Positions 27,618 through 34,500 of a stretch of DNA of 64,000 nt are shown here, in pieces; position 1 is the stretch's first letter; the number at the start of each line of letters is the position of its first letter. The notes beneath the pieces are model-generated. The model saw nothing but the letters and a program-made list of their open reading frames with translations, did no database searches and had not been told where the DNA came from. Origin of the DNA: Sphingobacterium spiritivorum ATCC 33861 (GTDB lineage Bacteria > Bacteroidota > Bacteroidia > Sphingobacteriales > Sphingobacteriaceae); NCBI RefSeq assembly GCF_000143765.1, contig NZ_GL379773.1:186001-250000 (forward strand), written 5' to 3'. The position numbers and the translations under genes are program-made.

Positions 27618-27627
27618 AATTTATTAA

Positions 27628-27663
27628 ACAGATCAGAGGTCTCGATCATGACCTCTGATCTGT
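27628..27663. terminator. Convergent hairpin between the DUF1080 and STN-repeat genes
   Basis: A perfect 13-bp stem (27628-27640 with 27651-27663) lies between two convergent stop codons. T-runs beside it are weak, so it may act as a barrier or RNA-stabilising hairpin rather than a strong intrinsic terminator. Confidence 0.65.
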
Positions 27664-27681
27664 AGATCTTAATTGTTCAGA

Positions 27682-29376
27682 TTACCAATTGAATACAAGC
27701 CCCACTGAACCGCCTCCATGGAAGGTATCAGCTTTTTTGTCTGAACCGAAAAACTTCCATTTAAGCGGCTCTTTGTCTGCATCAGGAACTATATGTTCTG
27801 AATAATGGAAAGAAGGTGCGGCGTATATAGCCAGATGTTTTGACAGATGAAATCTTGGGATTACCCGCAGACCCGCTCTTAAATAGTCATTCTTGAAATC
27901 CTTATCATAGCTTGTTCTGCTGATCAGTTCAGCAGCCAGAGAGAAGTTTTTATTACGGACCATATTTGCTCCTATTCCGAATTCTAAAGCATACTTGAGA
28001 TCCGGATTGTCCCAATAATACCCTGCACTGATGAGACTGTACAGTATACGTCCTCCGGACCTGAAATTAAGGCTTACTAGCTTGCTTTCGTCCGCACTGA
28101 CAGACAATTCTTTATAGCCGTTTTTTATTAAGTTAAAAAGACCAATCGGATAGTCACTGCTATCCGCAATATTAACCAAACCGGCGATCTGCACGCCTTT
28201 TACTTTTTTGGCCACATTGACAGCTCCTGCCAATTGATTCTTCACTTCTGATCGCGATACATTGACCAGTCCGCCAATCTGGCTTCCCTGTGAAGAATTG
28301 GCAATATTAAGTGCACCTGCAAGCTGCAATCCTGACTTTACGGTATCTACTTTATTCCATAGTCCTCCAATCTGTACTCCTGACAGGTCGTTAACCACTA
28401 CATTCCCTGCCCCTGCCATTTGTAACCCTTTCACATTTCCACCCACGACATTTACAAGACCTCCGATCTGTGTACCACGCATATTGTATTGATTGATATT
28501 GAATGCCCCACCAATCTCAAAGCCATCTACTCCGGCAGTATAGCCCCCCAATACGTTAAGAGAAAACTTATTGACAACCTGAGATTCAAAAAAGCCATGT
28601 GTGCTCAGTCCGGGTGTCATCGACACCTGAAAGGGGCTATATGCAAATACACCTCCCAGATTGAGACTCTGAAGCCTGCGGGAAGAGTTAGAAAACAAGT
28701 TCCCAAGATATGTGGTAAATATTCCCTTTTCTTTGTTATAATCAGAATAGTACCCCAGCTTACCTTTTTTTGCCAATTTGGTAGCTTCTATGGGCAACAA
28801 CAGAATAATGGATGTATCTCTGTAGTTTTCTTTACTCATTGATATAGCAATCAGCTGTTCAGGCTTCTTGATATCAAGCTCGAAATACCCGTTTTTATCC
28901 GTTAGTGTAGATACAAATGCATTTTTATCATAGATACTTGCATATTGAATAGCTTTATTGGTACGGATATCTTTTATATAGCCTGTTATCATAACCCTGT
29001 TATTTATCTGAGCGGGGATATGAACATCGACATCCATCTTTTGAGGAGAATAGGCAATGATAACGTGAGACATGGTTTCTTTAAAACTGAACTGATCTCC
29101 CAACAGATTTTCGAGATAACCGACCAGCACACCATTGTACGCCGGCACATTGACGATGCTGTCCTGATTGATGAGCTGACTGTTATAAGAGAAAAGAATC
29201 TGATTGGATGATTTAATCTGTTCAAAGATTTCACGTATTGATGTATTTTTGAATGCCTGCATTCTGATCTGCTGTGCTAATTTTTCCTGCGCACCAGCGT
29301 ATGTACACATACACAATGCAACAAAAAGTGAACAAAACAGCATTTTTGACAAGTATATTAGGTAGTTTTTAGACAT
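27682..29376 (-). CDS. STN-domain and surface-repeat outer-membrane protein of an ECF/FecR system
   Basis: About 564 residues from the ATG at 29376, 4 bases after the anti-sigma stop; an in-frame start 13 codons upstream is less likely. A signal peptide (ALCMCTYAGAQ) leads to an STN domain (about 35-105), the module by which TonB receptors signal to FecR. A carboxypeptidase-regulatory-like beta-sandwich follows (about 130-200). Then come about eight copies of a roughly 20-residue repeat of the form GxQxxGxxN (about 287-407), like the LA_2272-type surface repeats. The C-terminus looks like beta-barrel strands ending in GLVFNW. No TonB plug or full TonB-dependent barrel is present. Confidence 0.82.
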   Translation of the reverse strand: MSKNYLIYLSKMLFCSLFVALCMCTYAGAQEKLAQQIRMQAFKNTSIREIFEQIKSSNQILFSYNSQLINQDSIVNVPAYNGVLVGYLENLLGDQFSFKETMSHVIIAYSPQKMDVDVHIPAQINNRVMITGYIKDIRTNKAIQYASIYDKNAFVSTLTDKNGYFELDIKKPEQLIAISMSKENYRDTSIILLLPIEATKLAKKGKLGYYSDYNKEKGIFTTYLGNLFSNSSRRLQSLNLGGVFAYSPFQVSMTPGLSTHGFFESQVVNKFSLNVLGGYTAGVDGFEIGGAFNINQYNMRGTQIGGLVNVVGGNVKGLQMAGAGNVVVNDLSGVQIGGLWNKVDTVKSGLQLAGALNIANSSQGSQIGGLVNVSRSEVKNQLAGAVNVAKKVKGVQIAGLVNIADSSDYPIGLFNLIKNGYKELSVSADESKLVSLNFRSGGRILYSLISAGYYWDNPDLKYALEFGIGANMVRNKNFSLAAELISRTSYDKDFKNDYLRAGLRVIPRFHLSKHLAIYAAPSFHYSEHIVPDADKEPLKWKFFGSDKKADTFHGGGSVGLVFNW

Positions 29377-29380
29377 GATT

Positions 29381-30343
29381 TTATTTGATATGGTACTGAT
29401 TCCCCTTTTTCTCAATTTTCAGATCAAAGGTCTCCAGGATTACTTTGATAATTTCAGATAGCGGCTGCTGTTCAAATGTTGCGGTAAGCAAAAGTTGTCT
29501 GTGCTTCGGATTGCTCAATACCAGATGCTGATCGTAAGCCTTATTTAGTATTTCAAGTACTCGTGGCAATGGTGTATTCTCAAATACAAACTCCTGATGT
29601 ACATAGTAGCGATACAATTGATCGGGAACGGTATCTACCCTAAGCCTATTTTTCAGCGTATCGTTTATCAGAACAGATTGCAGCGGCTTTAAGATGACCT
29701 CCTGATCTGCACTGCGTACACTTACAGAGCCGGAGGCTACAATTACTTCTGTTTCGCCATTACCACGTCTTACATGAAAACTGGTCCCCAGAACAGTAAT
29801 TTTAGTTTTGCCGGCATCGATTACAAATGGATGCTTTTCATCTCTTTTCACTTCAAAAAATACTTCTCCGGATGTAAGTTTCACCGACCTGTTTTTACTT
29901 AACCAGGACTCAGAATAGGCTATCTCCGAATATTTATTTAATGTGACCACACTTCCGTCAGGGAGCTGATCCCTTCGAACATCCGCAAAAGATTGTAATT
30001 GCTTATCTACTGCGGACTGCGTTGCAAAGAAATAAAGAGAAATACCCAAACACAACAAGGTGACAGCTGCGATCATCCATTTAACCGAAAAGACACGTGA
30101 AGGTTTTTCGTATTTGACCTGCGTTTCCTCCCGTTCATTCTTTCTCCTTACAAAATCTGCCCAGACCCGATCGATATCGATATCTTCCGGAACAGTTGTT
30201 TGCTTGCTCAGTTCCCAGGCTTTCTTCATTTGTTGATATACTTTTTCATTTTCATGATTACTGGAGATCCATTGTTCTACGACAAGAACCTCCTCCGGAG
30301 AAGCATCTCCTACAATATATTTTGTCACTAACACGTCTTTCAT
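29381..30343 (-). CDS. FecR-family anti-sigma factor
   Basis: 320 residues. The N-terminal cytoplasmic part (about 1-85) binds the sigma factor; a single membrane helix follows (WMIAAVTLLCLGISLYFFA). The FecR domain (about 125-220) shows RRDQLPDGSVVTLNKYSEIAY and KTKITVLGTSFHVR, and the end carries a DUF4974-like STN-related domain (LSEIIKVILETFDLKIEKK). FecR proteins hold an ECF sigma factor until an outer-membrane partner signals. It overlaps the sigma gene by 4 bases and is followed 4 bases later by the STN-repeat gene, a tight three-gene operon. Confidence 0.92.
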   Translation of the reverse strand: MKDVLVTKYIVGDASPEEVLVVEQWISSNHENEKVYQQMKKAWELSKQTTVPEDIDIDRVWADFVRRKNEREETQVKYEKPSRVFSVKWMIAAVTLLCLGISLYFFATQSAVDKQLQSFADVRRDQLPDGSVVTLNKYSEIAYSESWLSKNRSVKLTSGEVFFEVKRDEKHPFVIDAGKTKITVLGTSFHVRRGNGETEVIVASGSVSVRSADQEVILKPLQSVLINDTLKNRLRVDTVPDQLYRYYVHQEFVFENTPLPRVLEILNKAYDQHLVLSNPKHRQLLLTATFEQQPLSEIIKVILETFDLKIEKKGNQYHIK

Positions 30344-30894
30344 AACCCAAATAGTAAAGAGATGATTAAAAAGGTTAAATAATCTACCAGATGTACACGC
30401 AGATGACGTAGCGCCTTGCTCATATGGCCTTCTACAGTCTTAATGGATAAGTTTAGCAGATCAGCAATCTCCTTATACTTTAAATCCTGAAACCTGCTCA
30501 TTTCAAACACCGCTCTGCTTTTCTCCGGCAGCTGTAACAGTGCCTGATGCAATTGTTTCTTTAACTCCGAATCTCCCTGATCCATATATTCTGTATCTTT
30601 TTCATGCAAGAGCTGGTATTCCTGGTACCTTCTTTTTAATTGCTCGCGCTTAAGTGTATTGAGACTTTCATGATACACTGCCCGATAGAGATAGGCTTTT
30701 AATGAAGTATGGATATCTGTCTCCCAGTCGCGCTCCCAAAGCCGCATAAATACCTGCTGCACCACCTCTTCTGCAATGGCTGAATCCTCCAGGAAACGAA
30801 ATGCATACCGATGGAGATCCTTGAAATGTTCTCGGAAGATCATTTCAAACTTGTGTTCCTTTTGAAGCGGAATATGTTCAATACCTGCTAACAT
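30340..30894 (-). CDS. ECF RNA polymerase sigma factor (Bacteroidetes FecI-like)
   Basis: 184 residues. Region 2 is seen in LHRYAFRFLEDSAIAEEVVQ, and region 4 with its helix-turn-helix in LPEKSRAVFEMSRFQDLKYKE and IADLLNLSIKTVEGHMSKAL. A hydrophobic tail (VDYLTFLIISLLFGL) closes the protein, as in many Bacteroidetes family-1 ECF factors. It is the first gene of the sigma/anti-sigma/STN operon and would direct transcription of a still unidentified regulon on signal from the outer membrane. Confidence 0.93.
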   Translation of the reverse strand: MLAGIEHIPLQKEHKFEMIFREHFKDLHRYAFRFLEDSAIAEEVVQQVFMRLWERDWETDIHTSLKAYLYRAVYHESLNTLKREQLKRRYQEYQLLHEKDTEYMDQGDSELKKQLHQALLQLPEKSRAVFEMSRFQDLKYKEIADLLNLSIKTVEGHMSKALRHLRVHLVDYLTFLIISLLFGL

Positions 30895-31062
30895 CGAAAT
30901 AATTTAAATACGTTATTTATTCTTCAATTTATAGCTAAGACAACCCAAAAATCATTTACCCTCATCCTTTTCTGCTTTTTTTCTTTATACCGTATTCACA
31001 ATTACTTTTCTAATCTTTTTAAGGGTAAAAGCCAAACCAATTGTCAAAACTATTAAAAAACA

Positions 31063-31185
31063 ATGTTAAACATGGGCCTCCTCATCTACTCTTTTATTCT
31101 CTGCGGATTAATTTTTATTTCTTTCCTATGGATGCTTTATATTCTTATAAATGCTATACATGAAAGCGCAGAAACAGAACAATAA
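31063..31185 (+). CDS. Possible 40-residue membrane protein
   Basis: A small open frame from ATG at 31063 (second in-frame ATG at 31072) to TAA at 31183. It encodes one long hydrophobic segment (LLIYSFILCGLIFISFLWML) and a short polar tail (HESAETEQ). It overlaps the acyltransferase start by 35 bases in another frame, an arrangement compatible with translational coupling. No homologue is recognised, and an AT-rich spacer can produce such a frame by chance. Confidence 0.35.
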   Translation: MLNMGLLIYSFILCGLIFISFLWMLYILINAIHESAETEQ

Positions 31186-31975
31186 AAAGAATCTTAGCCT
31201 TCAGCATATGAACAGCATGTACCGCATTATGGGATTTATGATTGGTCGGATATTCCGTTACCGATACAATGTCGTTATTCAAAACTTCGCAAGAGCATTT
31301 CCCGACATGTCGTATACCACAATTGTACATCACGCACATGATTTTTATTGTATACTTGGCCGAATTGTGATTGAGCAACTATCCGGTATATTTCGTTCGC
31401 CCAAACTCCATGTGCAAAATACCCAGCTACTGGACACGCCTTACCGGGAAAAGAGACATATTATTATTCTGATGGGTCATTATGGCAACTGGGAACTGCT
31501 GAATCGTCTGCCGGCCCTCTTAAGCAGACCTGTACAGGCTCTTTACAAACCTTTAAAAAACAATCTTTTTGATCGCCTTGCACAAAAATCAAGAACACGT
31601 GAAGGACTGCGGCTTCTTCCTTCCTCACAGGCCTTAAGAACATTATTAAAGGAAAAGAATTCCCCACATATCACAGTATTTCTTGCCGATCAATATCCCG
31701 GGCCTGAGAATGGCTATGCTGTTACTTTTCTGAACCAGCAAACCTATGCCTTTAGCGGAGCAGAAAAAATTGCAAAGACTTTAAATGCATATGTAGTATA
31801 CGGGGAATTCTTTCCCACAGGTGATTATAACTGGACGCTTCGTTTAGATCTGATCTGTGAATCCGCAAGCCAGACTTCCGTAGGTGAAATAACTCAAAAC
31901 TATACCCGGAAACTGGAAGACAGCATTATAAAGGCACCTTCCTATTGGTTATGGTCACACCGGAGATGGAAATAA
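31151..31975 (+). CDS. LpxL-type lysophospholipid/lipid A acyltransferase
   Basis: Up to 274 residues; starts at 31151, 31160 or 31208 are all possible. The central GHYGNWELLNRLPALL segment holds the HxxxxE/D-type catalytic motif of the LpxL/HtrB family (here H-Y-G-N-W-E). It is followed by QALYKPLKNNLFDRL and later ITVFLADQYPGPENGYAVTFLNQ, which matches the DQ.P family motif. These enzymes add secondary acyl chains to lipid A or ornithine-type lipids at the inner membrane. The usual hydrophobic N-terminal helix of about 25 residues is missing, and a small hydrophobic frame in another phase lies just upstream. Confidence 0.87.
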   Translation: MLYMKAQKQNNKKNLSLQHMNSMYRIMGFMIGRIFRYRYNVVIQNFARAFPDMSYTTIVHHAHDFYCILGRIVIEQLSGIFRSPKLHVQNTQLLDTPYREKRHIIILMGHYGNWELLNRLPALLSRPVQALYKPLKNNLFDRLAQKSRTREGLRLLPSSQALRTLLKEKNSPHITVFLADQYPGPENGYAVTFLNQQTYAFSGAEKIAKTLNAYVVYGEFFPTGDYNWTLRLDLICESASQTSVGEITQNYTRKLEDSIIKAPSYWLWSHRRWK

Positions 31976-32069
31976 AAAAAAATTAAAATGCGACAAGGGT
32001 ATAATGCAATTACTCTGTCTTATTCCTAAACAACAATAAAAATTTCATTATCTACTAAAATCAAAAAAG

Positions 32070-32636
32070 ATGAACAAGAACTTAAAAACAGGATTTGCAT
32101 TATTAGCACTTACTTTGGGATTGACTCTAACTGCACATGCTCAAAAAGTTGAATATGGCATCAAAGCCGGAGCACAGTACAGCAGCTTTTCATACGGAAA
32201 TAAATCAATTAAAGACGAAGCCGGAAAAATAGGTGTACATATTGGAGTATTTGCCCGCACAACTGAAAAACTATACTTTCAACCGGAACTGAATTTCTCC
32301 ATGTTTAAAGCAAAATATACTTACGAAAGCAAGGTATACACACCAAAATTCTATCAGGCAAATCTGCCTTTGCAGGTGGGATATAAAGTCCTTGAAAAAG
32401 ATGATCTGAACTTACGCGTATCTGCAGGACCTCAACTTAACTATGATCTGAAAAAAGTGAAGGCAACTGCTACCACATCTTTCAAACAGCTGTCCTATGA
32501 TGCATTAATAAATGTTGGTGCTGATGTTGAAAAATTCACCTTTGACCTGAGATTCAATTACGGCCTGAATAAAAGAAATAAAGATCTGGGTGCCCGAAAT
32601 GAAACTTATGGTTTATCTGTAGGGTACAAATTCTAA
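32070..32636 (+). CDS. PorT-like outer-membrane beta-barrel protein
   Basis: 188 residues with a signal peptide (LTLGLTLTAHAQ) and alternating beta strands beginning EYGIKAGAQYSSFSYG and ending TYGLSVGYKF, with a terminal aromatic residue typical of outer-membrane insertion. Size and pattern fit the PorT/OmpA-like eight-stranded barrel family (Outer membrane protein beta-barrel domain) common in Bacteroidota. No function is assigned. It has its own terminator. Confidence 0.87.
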   Translation: MNKNLKTGFALLALTLGLTLTAHAQKVEYGIKAGAQYSSFSYGNKSIKDEAGKIGVHIGVFARTTEKLYFQPELNFSMFKAKYTYESKVYTPKFYQANLPLQVGYKVLEKDDLNLRVSAGPQLNYDLKKVKATATTSFKQLSYDALINVGADVEKFTFDLRFNYGLNKRNKDLGARNETYGLSVGYKF

Positions 32637-32662
32637 TTCCTTTCCCCTCTATTTTAGTAATC

Positions 32663-32686
32663 AGGCATCCGCGAGGGATGCCTTTT
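32663..32686 (+). terminator. Terminator of the beta-barrel gene
   Basis: An 8-bp stem, AGGCATCC with GGATGCCT, and a short loop run into four T residues, about 27 bases past the stop codon. Confidence 0.78.
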
Positions 32687-32790
32687 CTGTTTGCGGAAAA
32701 TCGATATCAGCTGGTTTTGGAAGTGAGATACTAACTATGTAATTTAAAAACAATCACTAACTTAAGGTTAAAAAACTAGAATCAATAAAA

Positions 32791-33189
32791 ATGCGCACAG
32801 GAGTATTAATAACATTTATAGCCATCATTTTTACATCTTCTATGGTAAGTTGCTCTACAACAGTAAAGCTAGGTCTATCGGGAAAGTATAATATTAAACA
32901 TGTTCAAAGCGAAGAAATTGGGAAGAACAAAGTAGCGATTGCAATCAATCTCTTTGATATCAAAACCAAAGATAAGATTGCTATTGCGGATGTAAAAAAT
33001 CTACCGGGAATTGTTATAGATAGCTCCAGCAACTACAAATTGCTTCTATTCGACCGCGATTCATTACCTCGAAGTATAAGAATCAATAAAAAGGGAAGAA
33101 TGCCTTTGCCACTTCATCCTGAGAAAAGCAAAAAGAACCTCCTTATAATTAAAGTATATCTAAGTGAAGATATCAGAGGTGTTATCTGA
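32791..33189 (+). CDS. Hypothetical small lipoprotein
   Basis: 132 residues with a lipoprotein-type signal peptide (IFTSSMVSCSTT). The rest is basic and shows predicted beta strands (KVAIAINLFDIKTKDKIAIADV, KLLLFDRDSLPRSIRI). I do not recognise the family. Its 3' end overlaps, on the opposite strand, the read-through tail of the degenerate GIY-YIG gene. Confidence 0.62.
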   Translation: MRTGVLITFIAIIFTSSMVSCSTTVKLGLSGKYNIKHVQSEEIGKNKVAIAINLFDIKTKDKIAIADVKNLPGIVIDSSSNYKLLLFDRDSLPRSIRINKKGRMPLPLHPEKSKKNLLIIKVYLSEDIRGVI

Positions 33190-33567
33190 TACCTGAGGAA
33201 TATACAAAACATAATTAAGTGATAACAAAAAAAGCATCCTCGCGGATGCTTTGGTGGAGGCTACTGGAATTCGAACCAGTGACCCTTCCGATTTTATCGG
33301 AATGATCTGAACCAGCTCGTCTGATTTGTTAATAAGTTCCTCTATTTTTAAACGGCTTTTCCAGGATTTAAGCTGACGTTCACGAATTAATGCTTCATTC
33401 TTCGTTTCATAACACTCCTGATAGACAATACACCAATCCATGAATTTTCCGGTAAAACCCTTTTTATAATGCGAATTATGCCTACGCAAACAACCTTCAA
33501 GATCATGCGTCACACCAATATAATAACGGTCTGCTTGGACTGAATATAGGATGTATAGGAAATACAT
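33160..33567 (-). CDS. GIY-YIG endonuclease, degenerate copy reading into tRNA-derived sequence
   Basis: The first 83 residues are nearly identical to the copy at 33670-33921. The Arg of the GRLRRHN motif, equivalent to the catalytic Arg27 of I-TevI, is Cys here (GCLRRHN), so activity is doubtful. The stop codon used by the sister copy (TAG) has become GAG-phase coding sequence (GACGAGCTGG against GACTAGCTGG). Translation would therefore run on through a tRNA-Val 3' fragment, its terminator and into the opposite-strand lipoprotein gene, adding about 50 residues (SLVRIPVAST is T-arm sequence). This looks like a decaying duplicate. Confidence 0.72.
   Translation of the reverse strand: MYFLYILYSVQADRYYIGVTHDLEGCLRRHNSHYKKGFTGKFMDWCIVYQECYETKNEALIRERQLKSWKSRLKIEELINKSDELVQIIPIKSEGSLVRIPVASTKASARMLFLLSLNYVLYIPQVSDNTSDIFT
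33227..33252 (-). terminator. Terminator after the distal tRNA-derived fragment
   Basis: A 9-bp stem, AAAGCATCC with GGATGCTTT, and seven T on the minus strand follow directly after the CCA of the tRNA-derived fragment. Near-copies lie at 33582-33607 and 33937-33961. Confidence 0.82.
33252..33317 (-). pseudogene. tRNA-Val-derived 3' fragment A
   Basis: On the minus strand this segment follows the intact tRNA-Val gene at 33964-34038 from the D-loop (AGCTGGTTCAGA) through the T-arm to the acceptor 3' strand and encoded CCA. It lacks the acceptor 5' strand and D-stem 5' strand. The anticodon arm is replaced by a TTCCG/CGGAA stem with an A/T-only loop. One base is inserted beside the T-loop relative to fragment B. 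It cannot fold as a complete tRNA. Confidence 0.8.
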
Positions 33568-33581
33568 AATCAGGCGATAAC

Positions 33582-33607
33582 AAAAAAAGCACCCTATCGG
33601 ATGCTTT
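33582..33607 (-). terminator. Terminator between the two GIY-YIG units
   Basis: A 9-bp stem with one G-U pair and a run of seven T on the minus strand, directly after the CCA of tRNA-derived fragment B. Confidence 0.78.
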
Positions 33608-33671
33608 GGTGGAGGCTACTGGATTCGAACCAGTGACCCTTCCGATTTTATCGGAATGATCTGAACCAGCT
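33607..33671 (-). pseudogene. tRNA-Val-derived 3' fragment B
   Basis: The same structure as fragment A without the T-loop insertion. It runs from the D-loop AGCTGGTTCAGA, through the altered TTCCG/CGGAA anticodon arm and an intact T-arm, to the acceptor 3' strand and CCA. The TAG stop codon of the GIY-YIG gene overlaps its first bases, so gene and tRNA fragment are fused at the D-loop. Confidence 0.82.
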
Positions 33672-33921
33672 AGTCTGATTTGTTAATAAGCTCCTCTATT
33701 TTTAAACGGCTTTTCCAGGATTTAAGCTGGCGTTCACGAATTAATGCTTCATTCTTCGTTTCATAACACTCCTGATAGACAATACACCAATCCATGAATT
33801 TTCCGGTAAAACCCTTTTTATAATGCGAATTATGCCGACGCAAACGACCTTCAGGATCATGCGTCACACCAATATAATAACGGTCTGCTTGGACTGAATA
33901 TAGAATGTATAGGAAATACAT
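33670..33921 (-). CDS. GIY-YIG endonuclease, intact copy
   Basis: 83 residues, a single GIY-YIG nuclease domain of the small UvrC-N/YhbQ type. The motif elements are FLYILYS (GIY position), YYIGVTHDPEG (YIG position), the catalytic arginine in GRLRRHN, and the C-terminal glutamate helix TKNEALIRERQLKSWKSR. Such domains nick or cut DNA; homing endonucleases use them for transposition. No DNA-recognition domain is attached. The gene starts 16 bases after the terminator of an intact tRNA-Val gene and ends in the D-loop of a tRNA-Val fragment. Confidence 0.85.
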   Translation of the reverse strand: MYFLYILYSVQADRYYIGVTHDPEGRLRRHNSHYKKGFTGKFMDWCIVYQECYETKNEALIRERQLKSWKSRLKIEELINKSD

Positions 33922-33936
33922 AATCAGGTAATAACA

Positions 33937-33961
33937 AGAAAAGCATCCGCGAGGATGCTTT
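33937..33961 (-). terminator. Terminator of the tRNA-Val operon
   Basis: A perfect stem, AAAGCATCC with GGATGCTTT, with a GCGA-type loop, directly after the encoded CCA of the promoter-distal intact tRNA. The T-run is interrupted by one C. Confidence 0.75.
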
Positions 33962-34038
33962 GGTGGAGGCTACTGGATTCGAACCAGTGACCCTCTGCTT
34001 GTAAGGCAGATGCTCTGAACCAGCTGAGCTAAGCCTCC
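33961..34038 (-). tRNA. tRNA-Val (anticodon UAC), CCA encoded
   Basis: The 75-base body folds into a full cloverleaf: acceptor GGAGGCT with AGCCTCC, D-stem GCTC/GAGC, anticodon stem TCTGC/GCAGA with loop CTTACAA (anticodon TAC), and T-arm CTGG-TTCGAAT-CCAG. The discriminator is A and CCA is encoded at 33961-33963. Confidence 0.96.
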
Positions 34039-34052
34039 TTTTTACTTTAGTG

Positions 34053-34127
34053 TGGAGAATACTGGATTCGAACCAGTGACCCTCTGCTTGTAAGGCAGAT
34101 GCTCTGAACCAGCTGAGCTAATTCTCC
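34053..34127 (-). tRNA. tRNA-Val (anticodon UAC), CCA not encoded
   Basis: Identical to the neighbouring tRNA-Val except for the acceptor stem, which is GGAGAAT with ATTCTCC. The D-, anticodon (TAC) and T-arms are complete. The three bases after the discriminator A do not read CCA, so the end would be added enzymatically. It lies 14 bases upstream of the other copy in the same operon. Confidence 0.94.
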
Positions 34128-34147
34128 TTATATTTTTAACGGATTTT

Positions 34148-34341
34148 AAACCGCCTACTCCTTGCTGACCAGTGACTCTTCCGATTTGTATCGGAATGCT
34201 CTGAACCAGCTGAGCTAATTCTCCTTGTATTTTTAACGGATTTTATACCGCCTACTCCTTGCTGACCAGTGACTCTTCCGATTTGTATCGGAATGCTCTG
34301 AACCAGCTGAGCTAATTCTCCTTGTATTTTTTACAGATTTT
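34148..34341 (-). repeat. Two tandem 97-bp units of 5' tRNA-Val remnants
   Basis: Remnants at 34167-34224 and 34264-34321 each keep the acceptor 5' strand GGAGAAT, the D-arm GCTCAGCTGGTTCAGAGC and the start of the T-arm (GTCACTGGT). The anticodon stem is rebuilt as TTCCGAT/ATCGGAA. After GTCACTGGT the sequence diverges, so the T-loop and acceptor 3' strand are missing. The units differ at one spacer base. They lie between the probable promoter and the intact tRNAs, so they should be co-transcribed. Confidence 0.82.
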
Positions 34342-34401
34342 ATTATGTCTGTTGTTTTTTGATTTCTCAAAAAACACAATCGTTCTTCCTGATTGCGTGT
34401 G

Positions 34402-34432
34402 CAAATATAGGCGATTATTTCGATTTACAAAA
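34402..34432 (-). promoter_or_regulatory. Promoter of the tRNA-Val array
   Basis: On the minus strand TTTTG (34432-34428), an 18-base spacer and TATATTTG (34409-34402) match the Bacteroidetes -33/-7 consensus. Transcription would begin near 34395, upstream of the tRNA remnants and intact tRNAs. Confidence 0.65.
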
Positions 34433-34500
34433 CAATTTGTAATATATTTTTATTGATTAAATTACAATTCACTCAAAAACAACCACATAAATTCTTCTGG

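Larger units (their letters stand above)
33227..33936 (-). repeat. Tandem 354-bp unit: GIY-YIG gene, tRNA 3' fragment, terminator
   Basis: Two nearly identical head-to-tail units, offset by 354-355 bases. In the direction of transcription (minus strand) each contains a start-codon leader (TGATTATG), the 83-codon GIY-YIG frame, a tRNA-Val 3' fragment with CCA and the hairpin terminator. The proximal unit follows the intact tRNA-Val gene and its own copy of the terminator, so the boundary sequence occurs three times. Confidence 0.88.

Noticed and set aside
32787..32802. ATGCGCAC sequence at the lipoprotein start resembling the susC inverted repeat
   Set aside because: The right arm CGCAT is absent, so only one half-site matches and it coincides with a start codon.
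34148..34341. Regularly spaced repeats resembling a short CRISPR array
   Set aside because: There are only two units, the repeat is clearly tRNA-derived, spacers are also nearly identical, and no cas gene is present.
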